Positions 34,021 through 45,029 of a DNA stretch of 64,000 bases are shown piece by piece. Origin of the DNA: Cryptomeria japonica (Eukaryota > Streptophyta > Pinopsida > Cupressales > Cupressaceae); the NCBI RefSeq assembly GCF_030272615.1, contig NC_081413.1:101323239-101387238 (forward strand). The letters are read 5' to 3'. The position numbers and the translations under genes are program-made. The notes beneath the pieces were generated by a model. The model made no database searches and was not told where the DNA came from. It saw only the letters and a program-made list of their open reading frames with translations. How positions within the stretch are numbered: position 1 is the stretch's first letter; each line of letters opens with the position of its first letter.

Positions 34021-36530
34021 ATGGTGCTTCCAGGAGACAAACTTTTACCATTCACGCAACCTAACCTCAACTACGAGCAAGATGACATTGTTACTCAACT
34101 ATACGATCTTGCTTGGGACTATACAAGGGACTATAGTGATTGGTTGTGGGCATGACAATTCCTTGACAATGAAAGACAAAAGGCTCTATGTATAGAAGAG
34201 GAGGCACAGAGGCAACTTCTTCCACAAGAAAACCCACAACCAAAAATTTGAGGTACTAAGCTGGATCGTATATCATCTTTCTCTCCCAAGAGATTCCATA
34301 GAGTCATTAGGAGAATTTATTCACCATCCAACTTAGTGGAGTTAGGACCTGCCACTAGGAGAAAGAGAAATAAATCTAAGAGACAACCCTTGACAGCCTC
34401 ACCAATGCAGTCATCCATACTCAACATAGAAGATCAATTGATCCCTAGTCCTCAGCCTATCATTGCACCTTTTGTGACTCAACATCCATCGTCACAACCT
34501 TTTTTGGTGTAAATAACTATTCATCATGGATATTATTACACTTTACTTAAGTTTACTTAGGAAATGCATTTCATAGTAGTTTGGGTATGAGACACTTGGG
34601 TGTTTGTGCCACATTGGGATTGTGTGTATAGGAGAAGATCTTGTTGTTACACTCCACCTTCGGTGGGTGATCCACCTCATGTGGACTATTATATTGTTCC
34701 TCCTACCTACCCACACCTATTTCCTACCTACCCTTGTTTCTTATTGAGCCACATGTCATGTTTGTGTGCTCACATATCCCTAGCCTTGCCTATATAAGCA
34801 AGCTCATCTACATTGTATGAATTTTTGAACTATTGATCATTTTCTATTGATGAGAATACAGTTTATTCTTGTCCTATATTGTGTCTCTATTTTGTACATT
34901 TCATTGAGCTCTTGATCTTGGCAAAATCTCACAACCTTCAATGGCCTACTTTAACCAAGACCACACACCACTAGGAACTATACCGGGGGGTATACATGAC
35001 CTACCTAGAAACCTAGATAAATTTTGCAACAAATTCTATTATTTGGGGGGCAGGACGACTGATGAGCATATTGAAGCATTTAAAGATGCAGTAGTTCATA
35101 ACAATATTGAACACCAAGATGTAGTATGTAGACTCTTCCCATATTCACTTGGGGAGAATGAATATAATTGGTATTTAACCCTACCCAAAAATTCTATCAC
35201 TGGCTGGGATGTCTTGGAGAAATCTTTTATTGATCAATTCCGAGTGTATGTAGACCTCGAAACATTATACCATTAATTTGCCTCTCTTAAAAAGTCACCG
35301 AACGAACCTTTAACAACTTTTAATACTAGCTTTCAAAGGACATTTAAGAGGTTACAAGCTCCTTAATAAGTAGCACCCAACATAGAGATTGACTCGTATC
35401 TAAGAGCTATTGACCCATGGACAGCTATGTTTATCAAAAAGAGTTTTCCTCAAGATCAAAGGGACACCTTGGCCAAGGTCTATGCGTTGGCGATCAACAT
35501 GAATCATGAATTGAACCAAACTCCCGCGGGGATTGGATACAATTTACCCATAGGAGTGAACCAAGAAAACTATAAACAACTCCCTGGGGTACCCTTGCCT
35601 TTACCTATAGGAGCCTCAACAATGAACCCGGTGCTAATCTATGCATCCCAACCTCAGGCTAATCAAAATTTTGCTGCCCAAGATTTGACTTGGCAAAATA
35701 ATACCAATGCTGGTCCCACTCAAATGCAATATGTTGGTCAAGTAAAAGGGGGAAATCAACAATTTGGTAATTCTCATGCAGCAAGCCAACCCCCAACTAC
35801 TACACCTGAGAGTCAAGGATCTCATATATCCGCTGAAGTAGAAGCATTAAAGAAAATGATCTCACAAGTTACTTAAGATTTGAGTTAGTTAAAGATGAAT
35901 CCCCCGGGTGGGTATAACCAATCCCAACCATATAATAATTAGCAAAACTACAACAACCAGAACCAAAACCAAAGGTATAACAACAAACCTTACAATAGGA
36001 AATGGAACACAGGTCCAAACAATGGTGGGGTGAACCATGATCATCCTGATGCACAAGATAACCCAAATAACACCCAAAGTGTTAACCTTGTTGATATGAA
36101 TTTAATAACTAAATGGTGTAGGTTGCATGATACAGCAACACATTCTAAGGTTAATTATGCCTAGTTCAAAAAGATCATCAGGATCGCTTAAGTTGATTCT
36201 CAACCAAAGGATTTCTCTAATGACGAACCTGAGAAAGTTAATACCACAATGTTGGTTGACATGTTCCTATGCAAGGAGTTTCAAGCTAAAGTTGAAGGTG
36301 AACCGTGTGTCTATGATGCTCAAGCCTTTCAGACCAGAAATAACTACAACCTTAGGAGTCAAGGCAAGACTCCATTAACAAAGCCACCTACCCTGAAGGG
36401 TGGATTTGTACCTCCTGATGCGAATGCAAGCAACAATCCTCACCCTCCTTAGGCTTTTCAAGGAGCATGCCCTAGACAAACTCAAGGGCAAGAATATGTT
36501 TTGAAAGAATCTTTGATGTTACTAAGGAGA
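34021..36530 (+). pseudogene. Gypsy C Gag, split by a solo LTR
   Basis: Translation from ATG 34021 (MVLPGDKLLPFTQPN) runs in one frame, with stops, into the solo LTR at 34502. With one ACCTT it resumes in frame at 34939. The capsid core shows FYYLGGRTTDEHIEAFKDAV, FPYSLGENEYNWYL and WDVLEKSFIDQFRV. A Gln/Asn-rich segment (35700-36010) precedes a Thr/Pro-rich tail. No clear zinc knuckle remains. A frameshift near 36520 leads to the protease. Confidence 0.8.
34502..34933 (+). repeat. Solo copia LTR in gypsy C gag
   Basis: It starts TTTTGGTGTAAATAA (second base of TG mutated) and ends AAAATCTCACA, 432 bp, with the perfect duplication ACCTT at 34497-34501 and 34934-34938. It belongs to the same family as 10938-11404 and 23679-24160. 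A TATATAAG box lies at 34791-34798. Confidence 0.92.
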
Positions 36531-37167
36531 TGGAGAGGAGTGCCACTACTATGTCCCTAATGGAAGTACTGAGATATTGCCCTGAACAAAAGAAGGCTCC
36601 CCTTAGGAAGTTGGAATTGTTAGAGTTGCAAAGAAACGAGGTTAAGATGGCTGACCTGAATGAAGTCAATGCCAATGTCAGTAGTGATACAATTGAGAAC
36701 CCACCATTTTTACTTAGTTTGAGGATATGTGGAAAGAATCTACACAGCTGTTTGGTGGATTCAAGTGCTTCCGGGAATGTAATTCCCTACTCTATATGTT
36801 AGAATCTCGGTCTCAACCCAGTACGTGCAAACATTAAAATGGTACAACTGGACAAGACTGAGGTCAATGTAATTGGAGAATTAAAAGATGTATACATCCA
36901 TTTGGGTGCTGACCCTCGCATATCTCATTACATCGACATTCAAGTGGTGGATTTTCTAGAAGTATATGGGATGCTCCTCAGTAGAGATTGGTCAAAAAAT
37001 TTGGGAGGATACTTCTCAACTTGTTTTACATACTTATGGCTTCCATGGAAGGGGATGAACAACCAGATCCAAATTGATAGTGAACCCAAGTTGAAGAAGT
37101 TGGTCATAGATTATGGAGCTCCCAATGAGGTGGCATATGCTAAAGTGAGTCCAGGAGTCTATAGAGT
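36530..37167 (+). pseudogene. Gypsy C aspartic protease region
   Basis: After a Lys/Leu-rich helical linker the retropepsin block reads SCLVDSSASGNVIPYSIC, with D-S-S where D-S/T-G is usual. The partner block is GMLLSRDWSKNLGGYF. There is one stop at about 36800. The frame reaches the 37168 insertion and, with one AGAGT, continues at 45030 in the same frame (GVYRVNQILTFF), so protease and pol were one ORF. Confidence 0.8.
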
Positions 37168-38427
37168 TGTAAAGCGGAAAATAATCGAACCCTAGTCGTT
37201 CTCCCCTCCCCAACTCCGAGGAGAGAGAAGGGAGAGTCACTAGGGTTGATGGTTTTCACTTAGGAGGGACTTTACATTCAAAAGAGGGGTTGAAACCCAC
37301 AAGATCCAATCCCACGCAATGCAAGATTGGATTCTATATGAGTTTCAAGGGTTGTGATAGCAAGGATACCCTCTTTTGTAAAGAATGTAGATGGAAAGAT
37401 TGAACTAGGAATGCATAGAAAGTGAGAAAGATTCGCTTATAAACTGAGTTAGGGATATAGGATGAAGCTGCAGACCTAGAATTAGCAGTAAAATGTCGAG
37501 ACAGCGCTGTCCTGCAAATTTGAGCAAAAGTTGACGGGATGATGGCGCCCGGCGTGCACACGATCCTCCGAAAAATCCGCGAAACGAAGGGGGATCTGTT
37601 CATCTCTGCACAAGGATTCCAGATCTTCAATTTCAGCCGCATACCTGCAACCTACACACAGAAAAGCGAAGATGATTGGGGGGTTAGGGATTAGGGGTTT
37701 GCCTTTAGGTCAAACCCCGGTTTTGGAATTAACCAAGAAATGAGAAATGCTTGTAAATGTAATGTAAAACAAGTACTAATACCTTGTTGTAAGGATGTTT
37801 GTATCCTTATATGTGAAGGTATAGATGTTGTTGTATGTTGTATGTTTGTATGTTGTAGTATGTGATCTCCTCTTCAATGGTTGAATCCTTGTCTTGAATG
37901 CAACACCTAGCCTTGAATGGAGACTTAGACTGATCAATTGCTTGAAGGAATGCTTGAATGCTTGAATGCTTGAATAGAGTTTCCATGTCTTGTACACATA
38001 TGTCCTTCCTCCCTCAAATGGGAGAGGAAATGTAGTTTATATACTTGCCAATTAGGGTTAATAGACTAATTTTCCCGACCTTAGGCCGACCAGGAAATGT
38101 TATTTTCCAATTTGCAAACGAAAAGACCCGAAATCCCATAGGAGACCGGGCCCAAAATAGGGCCAGGGACCAAGGCACTGGGCGCCATGGTCCTGGGGGA
38201 CCAGGGCGCTGGGTGCCCTGGTCCTGAAGGACCAGGGCGTTGGGCGCTCTGGTCCCACCTCCCGGGACAGCAGGGTGCAAGGAGGATCAGGCCAGGGTGC
38301 TGGAAAAATGCAGTTTTTGATGTCGTGAGCAAGTTTCGGGGTCTCCATTCAGGTTTAGTGTTGCGTCGCCATCGTGAAGACCCAAATGCGGTCGAAATTG
38401 CAAGTGTCGCAATTTTAGGACGCTACA
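37168..38427 (-). repeat. 3' LTR of the gag-only gypsy element
   Basis: On the minus strand it starts TGTAGCGTCCTAAAATT and ends CGCTTTACA, 1260 bp. A TATATAA box lies at 38037-38043 (minus). A GC-rich block at 38189-38250 holds two 31-bp units; the other LTR has one. Confidence 0.95.
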
Positions 38428-38442
38428 TTTAGCCCCCACTTT
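38428..38442 (-). other. Polypurine tract of the gag-only gypsy element
   Basis: On the minus strand AAAGTGGGGGCTAAA abuts the LTR start TGTAGCG. Confidence 0.85.
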
Positions 38443-39171
38443 AGCGGGAGTATAAGCGTACGCTCATACTTTCGGTAAAGTACAAGGAAACAATATTGAA
38501 AAACTTTCACCACGTCAAGGAGGCAAGATACACCAAGCCCCCAGTGGACTAAGGATCTTACGACGTCGATTGACAAAGTAAAAGGGAAGATCACGAGGGA
38601 GAACCATGACTGTCAGTAGTAAGGTTCCCTCACTATGAGTCATGAAAGAAAGATATCAAAAATTTTCAAGGCAAAGCTAAATTTGTCAAGAAATTTTCAA
38701 GTATCTTGAAAAGATATGAATGGGATGTATGCCCCCCTACGTTAAAGCGATCGCACACGCCTCACCGGGGGTGATTGCTTTAAGGTAGTGATACATATAA
38801 GAATGAGAAAGGAAAGGAGCACGTTATCACAAGGATTTAGCCCCCAAGTATGAGATAAGCCCAAGGATAATAGACACAAAACACAAAGCACAAGGTGACT
38901 TCACTTTCCTCGGGGTCAGTATGCTGTATGATAATTCATGTATATCATATGTATGTATGCATAATTTTTCTTCATTCCCCAATCAAGGAAGGTCACCTAG
39001 AAGAAGGGAACACATGTGTCTTTTGAGTCAACATGAGAGAGACCAAAAGAGATCTCAATGTTTTGCATCGTCCTCAAGTAGACAACACTAAGGACAACAA
39101 ATAGAAGAATGAGAATAACATATAGAAGAAGTAACAAAAGAGAGGAGGAGAGAATCTGCTATGCTAATGAA
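38443..39171 (-). other. Untranslated 3' part of the gag-only gypsy element
   Basis: About 730 bp between the ORF stop and the polypurine tract with no coding signal. It contains short repeated GCCCCC blocks (for example near 38538, 38731 and 38840), possibly decayed purine tracts when read on the minus strand. Confidence 0.45.
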
Positions 39172-40870
39172 CTAGTCTAGCACGTCATCTACCCCCCGAT
39201 CTTGCTGATCAGTATTTCGAGAAGGTAGGAAACACGCTAGAGGAGGAACATCCAACACAGCAGATGGAGCTATCACAAGATCCAAACAAGGGCTATGTTC
39301 ATATCCCAAGCCACAGTGTTCTTGTCTAGGAGCTAGGATAAGTGCTTTAGAAAATTTGTTAGATAGATGGTTATCAATATCCACAAGTTCATATTCACTA
39401 TCAGAATGAACAGGAGTAACATTTGCATCATGAATAACATTTTCATCTATATCATCATCAAGATTTATAAAAATAGGATCTTTAACTCGCACAGGATCAA
39501 GACCATCATGCATCTTATGTTTAGGAGATTTCGGCTCAATCGTCGGCTGAGGAGAAAATGGAATAATGCTTGTTGAAGGTGTTTTTGGGGATTGCAAAGT
39601 TTGAGAAGCAGCTGCCTGAGCTCTAAGACGACGCTTTCGTCGGCGTTCACGTGCAGAACGATTTCGTCTAGTCTTAATAGGAAGATTAGGAGATTGAGGA
39701 GGAGGAATGTTCTCATCCTTATCACTTGGGTGTTTAGGTTGTGGTCTCTTAGGCTGAACAATAGGAGAAGAGGAAGGTCTCTTCTCTCCATAAGAGGAAG
39801 GAGGAGGAACTGCTCCATATAAAGGAGGAATATTTGGTTTTGGAAGGAGACCAAGTCCATCATGACGAGGAGGGATAGGTCTATTTTTAGGAAGTTTATT
39901 AATCATAGGCATAATCACATCCATAGGGATGGGTTGGGAATCTTCTTGAGGAAAGACATTAGTTTTATCTTTCAAAGGAAGAACTTCCTTCTCAAGAATG
40001 ATAGGAATGTCAAGTTTGGGTGTTCTAGGTTCACTTAGAGATAGGATCATATCTGTTTTCCACTTTTGATAAGATTTGAAAAGATGATCACTTTGCGGAG
40101 GAAGAGATTGGAATTGTTTAGGCCAAAAGTAATCAAGAGGAACGCTAGAAGTTCTTTCAGCTGGTTTAAAGAGACTATGATTGACAGTAACAACTTCACC
40201 ATTATGGGGAAATTTCAAACACTTGTGAATAGGAGAAGCGATAGCTTTCATGGAAGATAGCCAAGGATAGCCTAGCTTCACACGAAATTGTTCGGATGAT
40301 GGAATAATAGCAAAGTCCACATCAAGGGATTTGTTATGGACCTCAATAGGTAATGTAATAGAACCAATTGCAGGAGAAGAAAATGCATCAAATAGTTCAC
40401 AACCACATCTATTTTGTCATAGATAACTTGATTCAATTGCAAAGTAAAAAGAAATTCTTCAGTAATGACATTAACCATACAAGAAGGATCAATAAGCACT
40501 CCATGGCAAGGTGTGTTCTTGACTTTTGCAACTATATATAAAGGACCATCAGGTGCCCTGATCGTTTCACTGGAATCAAATGTGATGGAAGGTTCTTTAG
40601 GGATTTTCTGCTGCTCTACAAAGTTAATCACATTTGGAGTCATAGACACAAGATCATCAGGTGAGACAGAGGAATCAGTAGTATCAATCGCATTAGAGGT
40701 ATAAGAAGGCAATGGATCAGTAAAAATCTGAAGATTTTGGTTAGGAAGAGCTACAGATTTGTTGCCTTTATCATTCACACCAGAAATAGAGATAGTATTA
40801 TTATCAATCAAATCTTGAATTTTCCCCTTTAAAGCAAAACATTTTTCAGTATCATGCCCAGGTTGACGAT
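39172..40870 (-). pseudogene. Protease remnant plus Pro/Arg-rich tail (gag-only element)
   Basis: Continuing from gag past one stop, a knuckle-like stretch (FHRQPGHDTEKC) and a linker lead to the retropepsin block GVLIDPSCMVNVI, with D-P-S in place of D-S/T-G. A frameshift near 40400 follows; the next 382-codon frame carries FRVKLGYPWLSSM, the partner block of the protease. After that comes a Pro/Ser/Lys-rich segment with a strongly basic patch (RRNRSARERRRKRRLRAQ) and an acidic end (INLDDDIDENVI). RT would be expected here and is absent. The basic patch could bind RNA or act as a nuclear signal, which is inference. Confidence 0.75.
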
Positions 40871-40874
40871 GAAA

Positions 40875-42614
40875 TTAACAAAAAGATTTGTTATCAAAAT
40901 AGGGTGAATTAATCTTTGCAGGATCAATTTGCCTTATAGGAGGAAGAGTAAGCACATTTTGTTCCAATAACTTATTCATAATACTATGCAATGATTCATT
41001 CAAAGGAGTAAACTTTCTTTCTCTCTTGAAAAACTTAGAAATAGGAGACACACCTGATGCTGCATTCACATTGTTGTTGATGATGTTTTCATTGAATTTA
41101 ATGGACTCTCTGTTCGGTTTAAACTTCCCAAATGGTTGTTGACTACTATCACCCTTATCACTTGGAGTCATAGGATGTGATTGTTCCATTTGACTCACAG
41201 TCAGTTGATAATTGTGAAGAGTTGCGCACAACTGTTGGAAAGAAGTAAACTCAGAAAACAGGAGTTTTTCTCTAATGTCTTTTTGTAAATTAGAAATAAA
41301 GATTCTTTGAATATCATTGTCAGGCACTGGAAAAGAAATTTGAGCATACAAATGCTTATATCTACCAATGAAATCAGTCACTTTTTCTTTAACACCTTGT
41401 TTACAATGCATTAAATCAATCAAAGTAACTTTAGGACTTATATTGTTTTGAAATTGTTGAATGAAAGCATTTGCAAGTTGTTCGAAAGAAGTAATAGAAT
41501 AGGAAGGCAACGAGAAATACCATTGTAGGGCTTTGTCTCTTAATGTTCTAGTAAACAGTTTTGCAAGCAACCTTTGGTCATAAGCAAAATCGGTACATAT
41601 TGTTTGAAAGGTCTTAACATGTGTTAGAGGATCACCCTTACCATTATAAAGCTCCAAATGTGGAATTTCAACATGTTTAGGGGGAATAGCTCGGACAATG
41701 TCAAGAGAAAGTGGGCTCACAACATCAAATGTGGGCACACTAAACTTAGATTGATTCATAGAGGCAATTTGTTGCTGTAAAGAAGAGACAGTTTGTGCAA
41801 GATTATTAATGGTTGCTTCAGTCGACGAGTTCATATTAGACATGTTAGATTGTGATGGAGGTGTTATGTTATTGAAAGAAGGTAGAGAGTAAGGTGGTGG
41901 GACACTATGATAGTTAGTCATAGGAGATGATTGGATAGGAGGAACACTACAAGGAGGAATGGAAGGGTTAAATGAATTGCCCCCTTGCGTCATGTTCATT
42001 TGTGGAGATATAATAGGCACACTCATTGAAGGAATGAATGAAGAAGTCGGATTGAATGAAGGAAGAGGGTTGATTGAAGAAGAGGGATTGCCCCCATGAC
42101 TAGTGATCATAGGAGGAATGTCTTGTGTTGAAGTAGTCATTATGTTTGATGTAAAAGTAGGTATACTAGCAATAGGAGTCGTCAAAGGAATAGAATGATT
42201 GTCTTGAGTAGGAGGTTGTGTATAACCTAAGGTTTCGGCACAACTTTTCATAGGCATCACATTTGAATCCACAATGTGTGCAATACCACGCAAAATATCA
42301 ATTCCATTCTTATCACTTTGAAGCATACATTTTAGACCCTCAATTAAAGGAAGAGCTTGACTATCAGGGTATTCTTGAGACATCCATTGTCGAAAATCAT
42401 CAAATTGGTTATCCAATTTTGAAAGTTGTTCTACAGAAACCTCATGGAGAGCTTCTTCATCATTAAGAGGATTAGAGGAATTACCCATGTCCTCGTTAAA
42501 AAGGCCATTCAAATTAGGTTCCATCTCCTCAGTAATTAAACCTTGGAAGGACTTAATTCTAAGGCTTCGTCTAACGGGAATAGTGTAAGTAGGGCTTATT
42601 GTTGTAAAACTCAT
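40875..42614 (-). CDS. Gag of the gag-only gypsy element
   Basis: This 579-codon ORF starts at ATG 42614 (MSFTTISPTYTIPVRRSLR) without internal stops. Residues 1-130 are acidic and helical; 130-270 are Pro/Ser/Asn-rich and disordered; a short coil (INNLAQTVSSLQQQIASM) precedes the capsid core at about 315-450. The core shows LYNGKGDPLTHVKTFQ, LRDKALQWYFSLPSYSI and QFQNNISPK, the retrotransposon gag pattern of Tat/Ogre-like elements. It ends at a TAA inside the zinc-knuckle stretch (SFC, stop, FHRQPGH), so one substitution separates it from the protease frame. It would package the element's own RNA. Confidence 0.88.
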   Translation of the reverse strand: MSFTTISPTYTIPVRRSLRIKSFQGLITEEMEPNLNGLFNEDMGNSSNPLNDEEALHEVSVEQLSKLDNQFDDFRQWMSQEYPDSQALPLIEGLKCMLQSDKNGIDILRGIAHIVDSNVMPMKSCAETLGYTQPPTQDNHSIPLTTPIASIPTFTSNIMTTSTQDIPPMITSHGGNPSSSINPLPSFNPTSSFIPSMSVPIISPQMNMTQGGNSFNPSIPPCSVPPIQSSPMTNYHSVPPPYSLPSFNNITPPSQSNMSNMNSSTEATINNLAQTVSSLQQQIASMNQSKFSVPTFDVVSPLSLDIVRAIPPKHVEIPHLELYNGKGDPLTHVKTFQTICTDFAYDQRLLAKLFTRTLRDKALQWYFSLPSYSITSFEQLANAFIQQFQNNISPKVTLIDLMHCKQGVKEKVTDFIGRYKHLYAQISFPVPDNDIQRIFISNLQKDIREKLLFSEFTSFQQLCATLHNYQLTVSQMEQSHPMTPSDKGDSSQQPFGKFKPNRESIKFNENIINNNVNAASGVSPISKFFKRERKFTPLNESLHSIMNKLLEQNVLTLPPIRQIDPAKINSPYFDNKSFC

Positions 42615-42742
42615 GCACTAAAGAAAGAGAGAAGATTTTGAATCTGAGAGGTAGCAAATTTCAGTAAAGCCAGCCAATCTTCCAGATTTAAGCTGTTAAA
42701 TACAATCAAGACAATCTCCTGAAATTTTGGAAAAAATGTCCG

Positions 42743-42772
42743 GGACCGTGGCGCTCGGGGTGCACACGGTCC
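42743..42772 (-). other. Leader hairpin 2 with GTGCAC palindrome
   Basis: GGACCGTG (42743-42750) and CACGGTCC (42765-42772) are perfect inverted repeats around a 14-base loop. The self-complementary hexamer GTGCAC lies at 42760-42765 and partly enters the stem. Confidence 0.55.
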
Positions 42773-43361
42773 TCGCAACTTTTTTCGAAATTTGCAGGGA
42801 TGAAAGTTATGATGATTTTACAGCTAACCTGAAAAAATTGAGTGATTTTACGATCTGTAGATAGGCCAAATTAAAGTTGCAATTTCAAAATTGAACCCTA
42901 CCAAGATTGTCGAAAAATGCAAAATTTGAATTTTGAAAAAGAGAGGGAAACTGAAATTTTGAATTTTATGATTTTAGAGGGAATACCAAAAGCAATGCAA
43001 GTTTTGAAATTTGAAAATTGACTCAATTTCACGCAAAATTCAATTTTGAAAGCGGAAATCAAAGTTGTTGTAATTAAGCACTTAATTTCAAAAGTCACAA
43101 ATTGCAAAAATTTGAATAAATCACTGAAATTTCGAATGAATGCTAACACACTTTTCAGATTTAGGACTGTAAGAAACACAATTTTGACACAAATTTCAAT
43201 TTCAACAATTTTTGAATGATTAGAAGCCTCAATCCAAGCAATCACTAGACCAACTTTGACTGTAATTTTGAAGGTGTTAAAATTGATAAAATCAGCCAAA
43301 ATTCTGGATTTTAGCAGAAAAATACAGTAAGATCTAGCTCCCGAAATTTCAGAAAAAATAT

Positions 43362-43397
43362 CGAGGACGATGGCGCTCGGAGTGCACACGGTCCTCG
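43362..43397 (-). other. Leader hairpin 1 with GTGCAC palindrome
   Basis: CGAGGAC (43362-43368) and GTCCTCG (43391-43397) are perfect inverted repeats, with the self-complementary hexamer GTGCAC at 43382-43387 in the 22-base loop. Confidence 0.6.
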
Positions 43398-43780
43398 CAA
43401 CTTTTTTCCAAATTTTCAGGGATGAAAGATATTATGATTTTATTGCGGAATCCAAAGTTACAGCTGATTTGGAGATGTTTTGATCAGTGAAATTGTCGGA
43501 CAAAGGTTGAATCAAGAGGGTTTCAAAAATTAGGGTTTTGACACTTAACCACTTAATTTTCAAAATTAAAGCACAAATATGAATTGATAATTTGTAATAG
43601 AAGGGCAGATCTGAAACAAGCATTAACAATTAAACATTTCACAAGTTTAATTACTTAAAAAGAAAATTTAGGGTTTTTATGCAATTAACCTCTAAAATTT
43701 TGCAAAAGATCAAACATGGAAATGTAATCAAGGAATCCAATTTTCAGATCTAACTATGAATAATCAGAAAGGATGTTCAC

Positions 43781-43796
43781 GTCGGGTTCACCAAAA
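43781..43796 (-). other. Primer binding site of the gag-only gypsy element
   Basis: On the minus strand TTTTGGTGAACCCGAC directly follows the LTR end. TGG matches the universal CCA end of a tRNA. I do not assign the tRNA. Confidence 0.75.
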
Positions 43797-45024
43797 TGTA
43801 AAGCGGAAAATAATCGAACCCTAGTCGTTCTCCCCTCCCCAACTCCGAGGAGAGAGAAGGGAGAGTCACTAGGGTTGATGGTTTTCACTTAGGAGGGACT
43901 TTACATTCAAAAGAGGGGTTGAAACCCACAAGATCCAATCCCACGCAATACAAGATTGGATTCTATATGAGTTTCAAGGGTTGTGATAGCAAGGATACCC
44001 TCTTTTGTAAAGAATGTAGATGGAAAGATTGAACTAGGAATGCATAGAAAGTGAGAAAGATTCGCTTATAAACTGAGTTAGGGATATAGGATGAAGTTGC
44101 GGACCTGGAATTAGCAGTAAAATGTCGAGACAGCGCTGTCCTACAAATTTGAGCAAAATTTGACGAGACGATGGCGCCCGGCGTGCACACGGTCCTCCGA
44201 AAAATCCACGAAACGAAGGGGGATTTGTTCGTCTCTGCACAAGGATTCCAGATCTTCAATTTCAGCCGCATACCTGCAACCTACACACAGAAAAGCAAAG
44301 ACGATTGGGGGTTAGGGATTAGGGGTTTGCCTTTAGGTCAAACCCCGGTTTTGGAATTAACCAAGAAATGAGAAATGCTTGTAAATGTAATGTAAAACAA
44401 GTACTAATACCTTGTTGTAAGGATGTTTGTATCCTTATATGCGAAGGTATAGATGTTGTTGTATGTTGTATGTTTGTATGTTGTAGTATGTGATCTCCTC
44501 TTCAATGGTTGAATCCTTGTCTTGAATGCAACACCTAGCCTTGAATGGAGACTTAGACTGATCAATTGCTTGAAGGAATGCTTGAATGCTTGAATGCTTG
44601 AATAGAGTTTCCATGTCTTGTACACATATGTCCTTCCTCCCTCAAATGGGAGAGGAAATGTAGTTTATATACTTGCCAATTAGGGTTAATAGACTGATTT
44701 TCCCGACCTTAGGCCGACCAGGAAATGTTATTTTCCAATTTGCAAACGAAAAGACCCGAAGTCCCATAGGAGACCGGGCCCAAAATAGGGCCAGGGACCA
44801 GGGCACTGGGCACCATGGTCTTGGGGGACCAAGGCGCTGGGCGCTCTGGTCCCACCTCCTGGGACAGCAGGGTGCAAGGAGGATCAGGCCAGGGTGCTGG
44901 AAAAATGCAGTTTTTGATGTCGTGAGCAAGTTTCGGGGTCTCCATTCAGGTTTAGTGTTGCGTCGCCATCATGAAGACCCAAATGCAGTCGAAATTGCAA
45001 GTGTTGCAATTTTAGGACGCTACA
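43797..45024 (-). repeat. 5' LTR of the gag-only gypsy element
   Basis: It is 1228 bp with the same termini as 37168-38427. The TATATAA box is at 44665-44671 (minus), so R and U5 run from about 44640 to 43797. This part contains the palindrome GACAGCGCTGTC (44129-44140) and GTGCAC (44183-44188). Confidence 0.95.
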
Positions 45025-45029
45025 AGAGT

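Larger units (their letters stand above)
42615..43780 (-). other. Leader of the gag-only gypsy element
   Basis: The leader runs from the primer site to the gag start and contains two related blocks of about 90 bp (42717-42806 and 43340-43430). Each centres on GGCGCTCGG(G/A)GTGCACACGG with flanking inverted repeats. A related block lies in both LTRs. The weak open frames here look accidental. Confidence 0.6.
37168..45024 (-). mobile_element. Complete non-autonomous gag-only gypsy element
   Basis: LTRs at 45024-43797 (5') and 38427-37168 (3') flank a 5.4-kb interior, with the perfect duplication AGAGT at 37163-37167 and 45025-45029. The minus-strand order is primer site, 1.2-kb leader, gag, protease, Pro-rich basic region, non-coding stretch, polypurine tract. 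There is no RT, RNase H or integrase. The LTRs differ by only about 3 percent by eye plus one repeat-unit indel, so this is the youngest datable insertion here. The design matches terminal-repeat-with-gag (TR-GAG) elements. Confidence 0.93.

Noticed and set aside
38014-38432. Short Pro/Gly-rich ORFs in the gag-only element LTRs
   Set aside because: They cover a GC-rich hairpin repeat in the LTR, differ between the two LTRs and have no domain.
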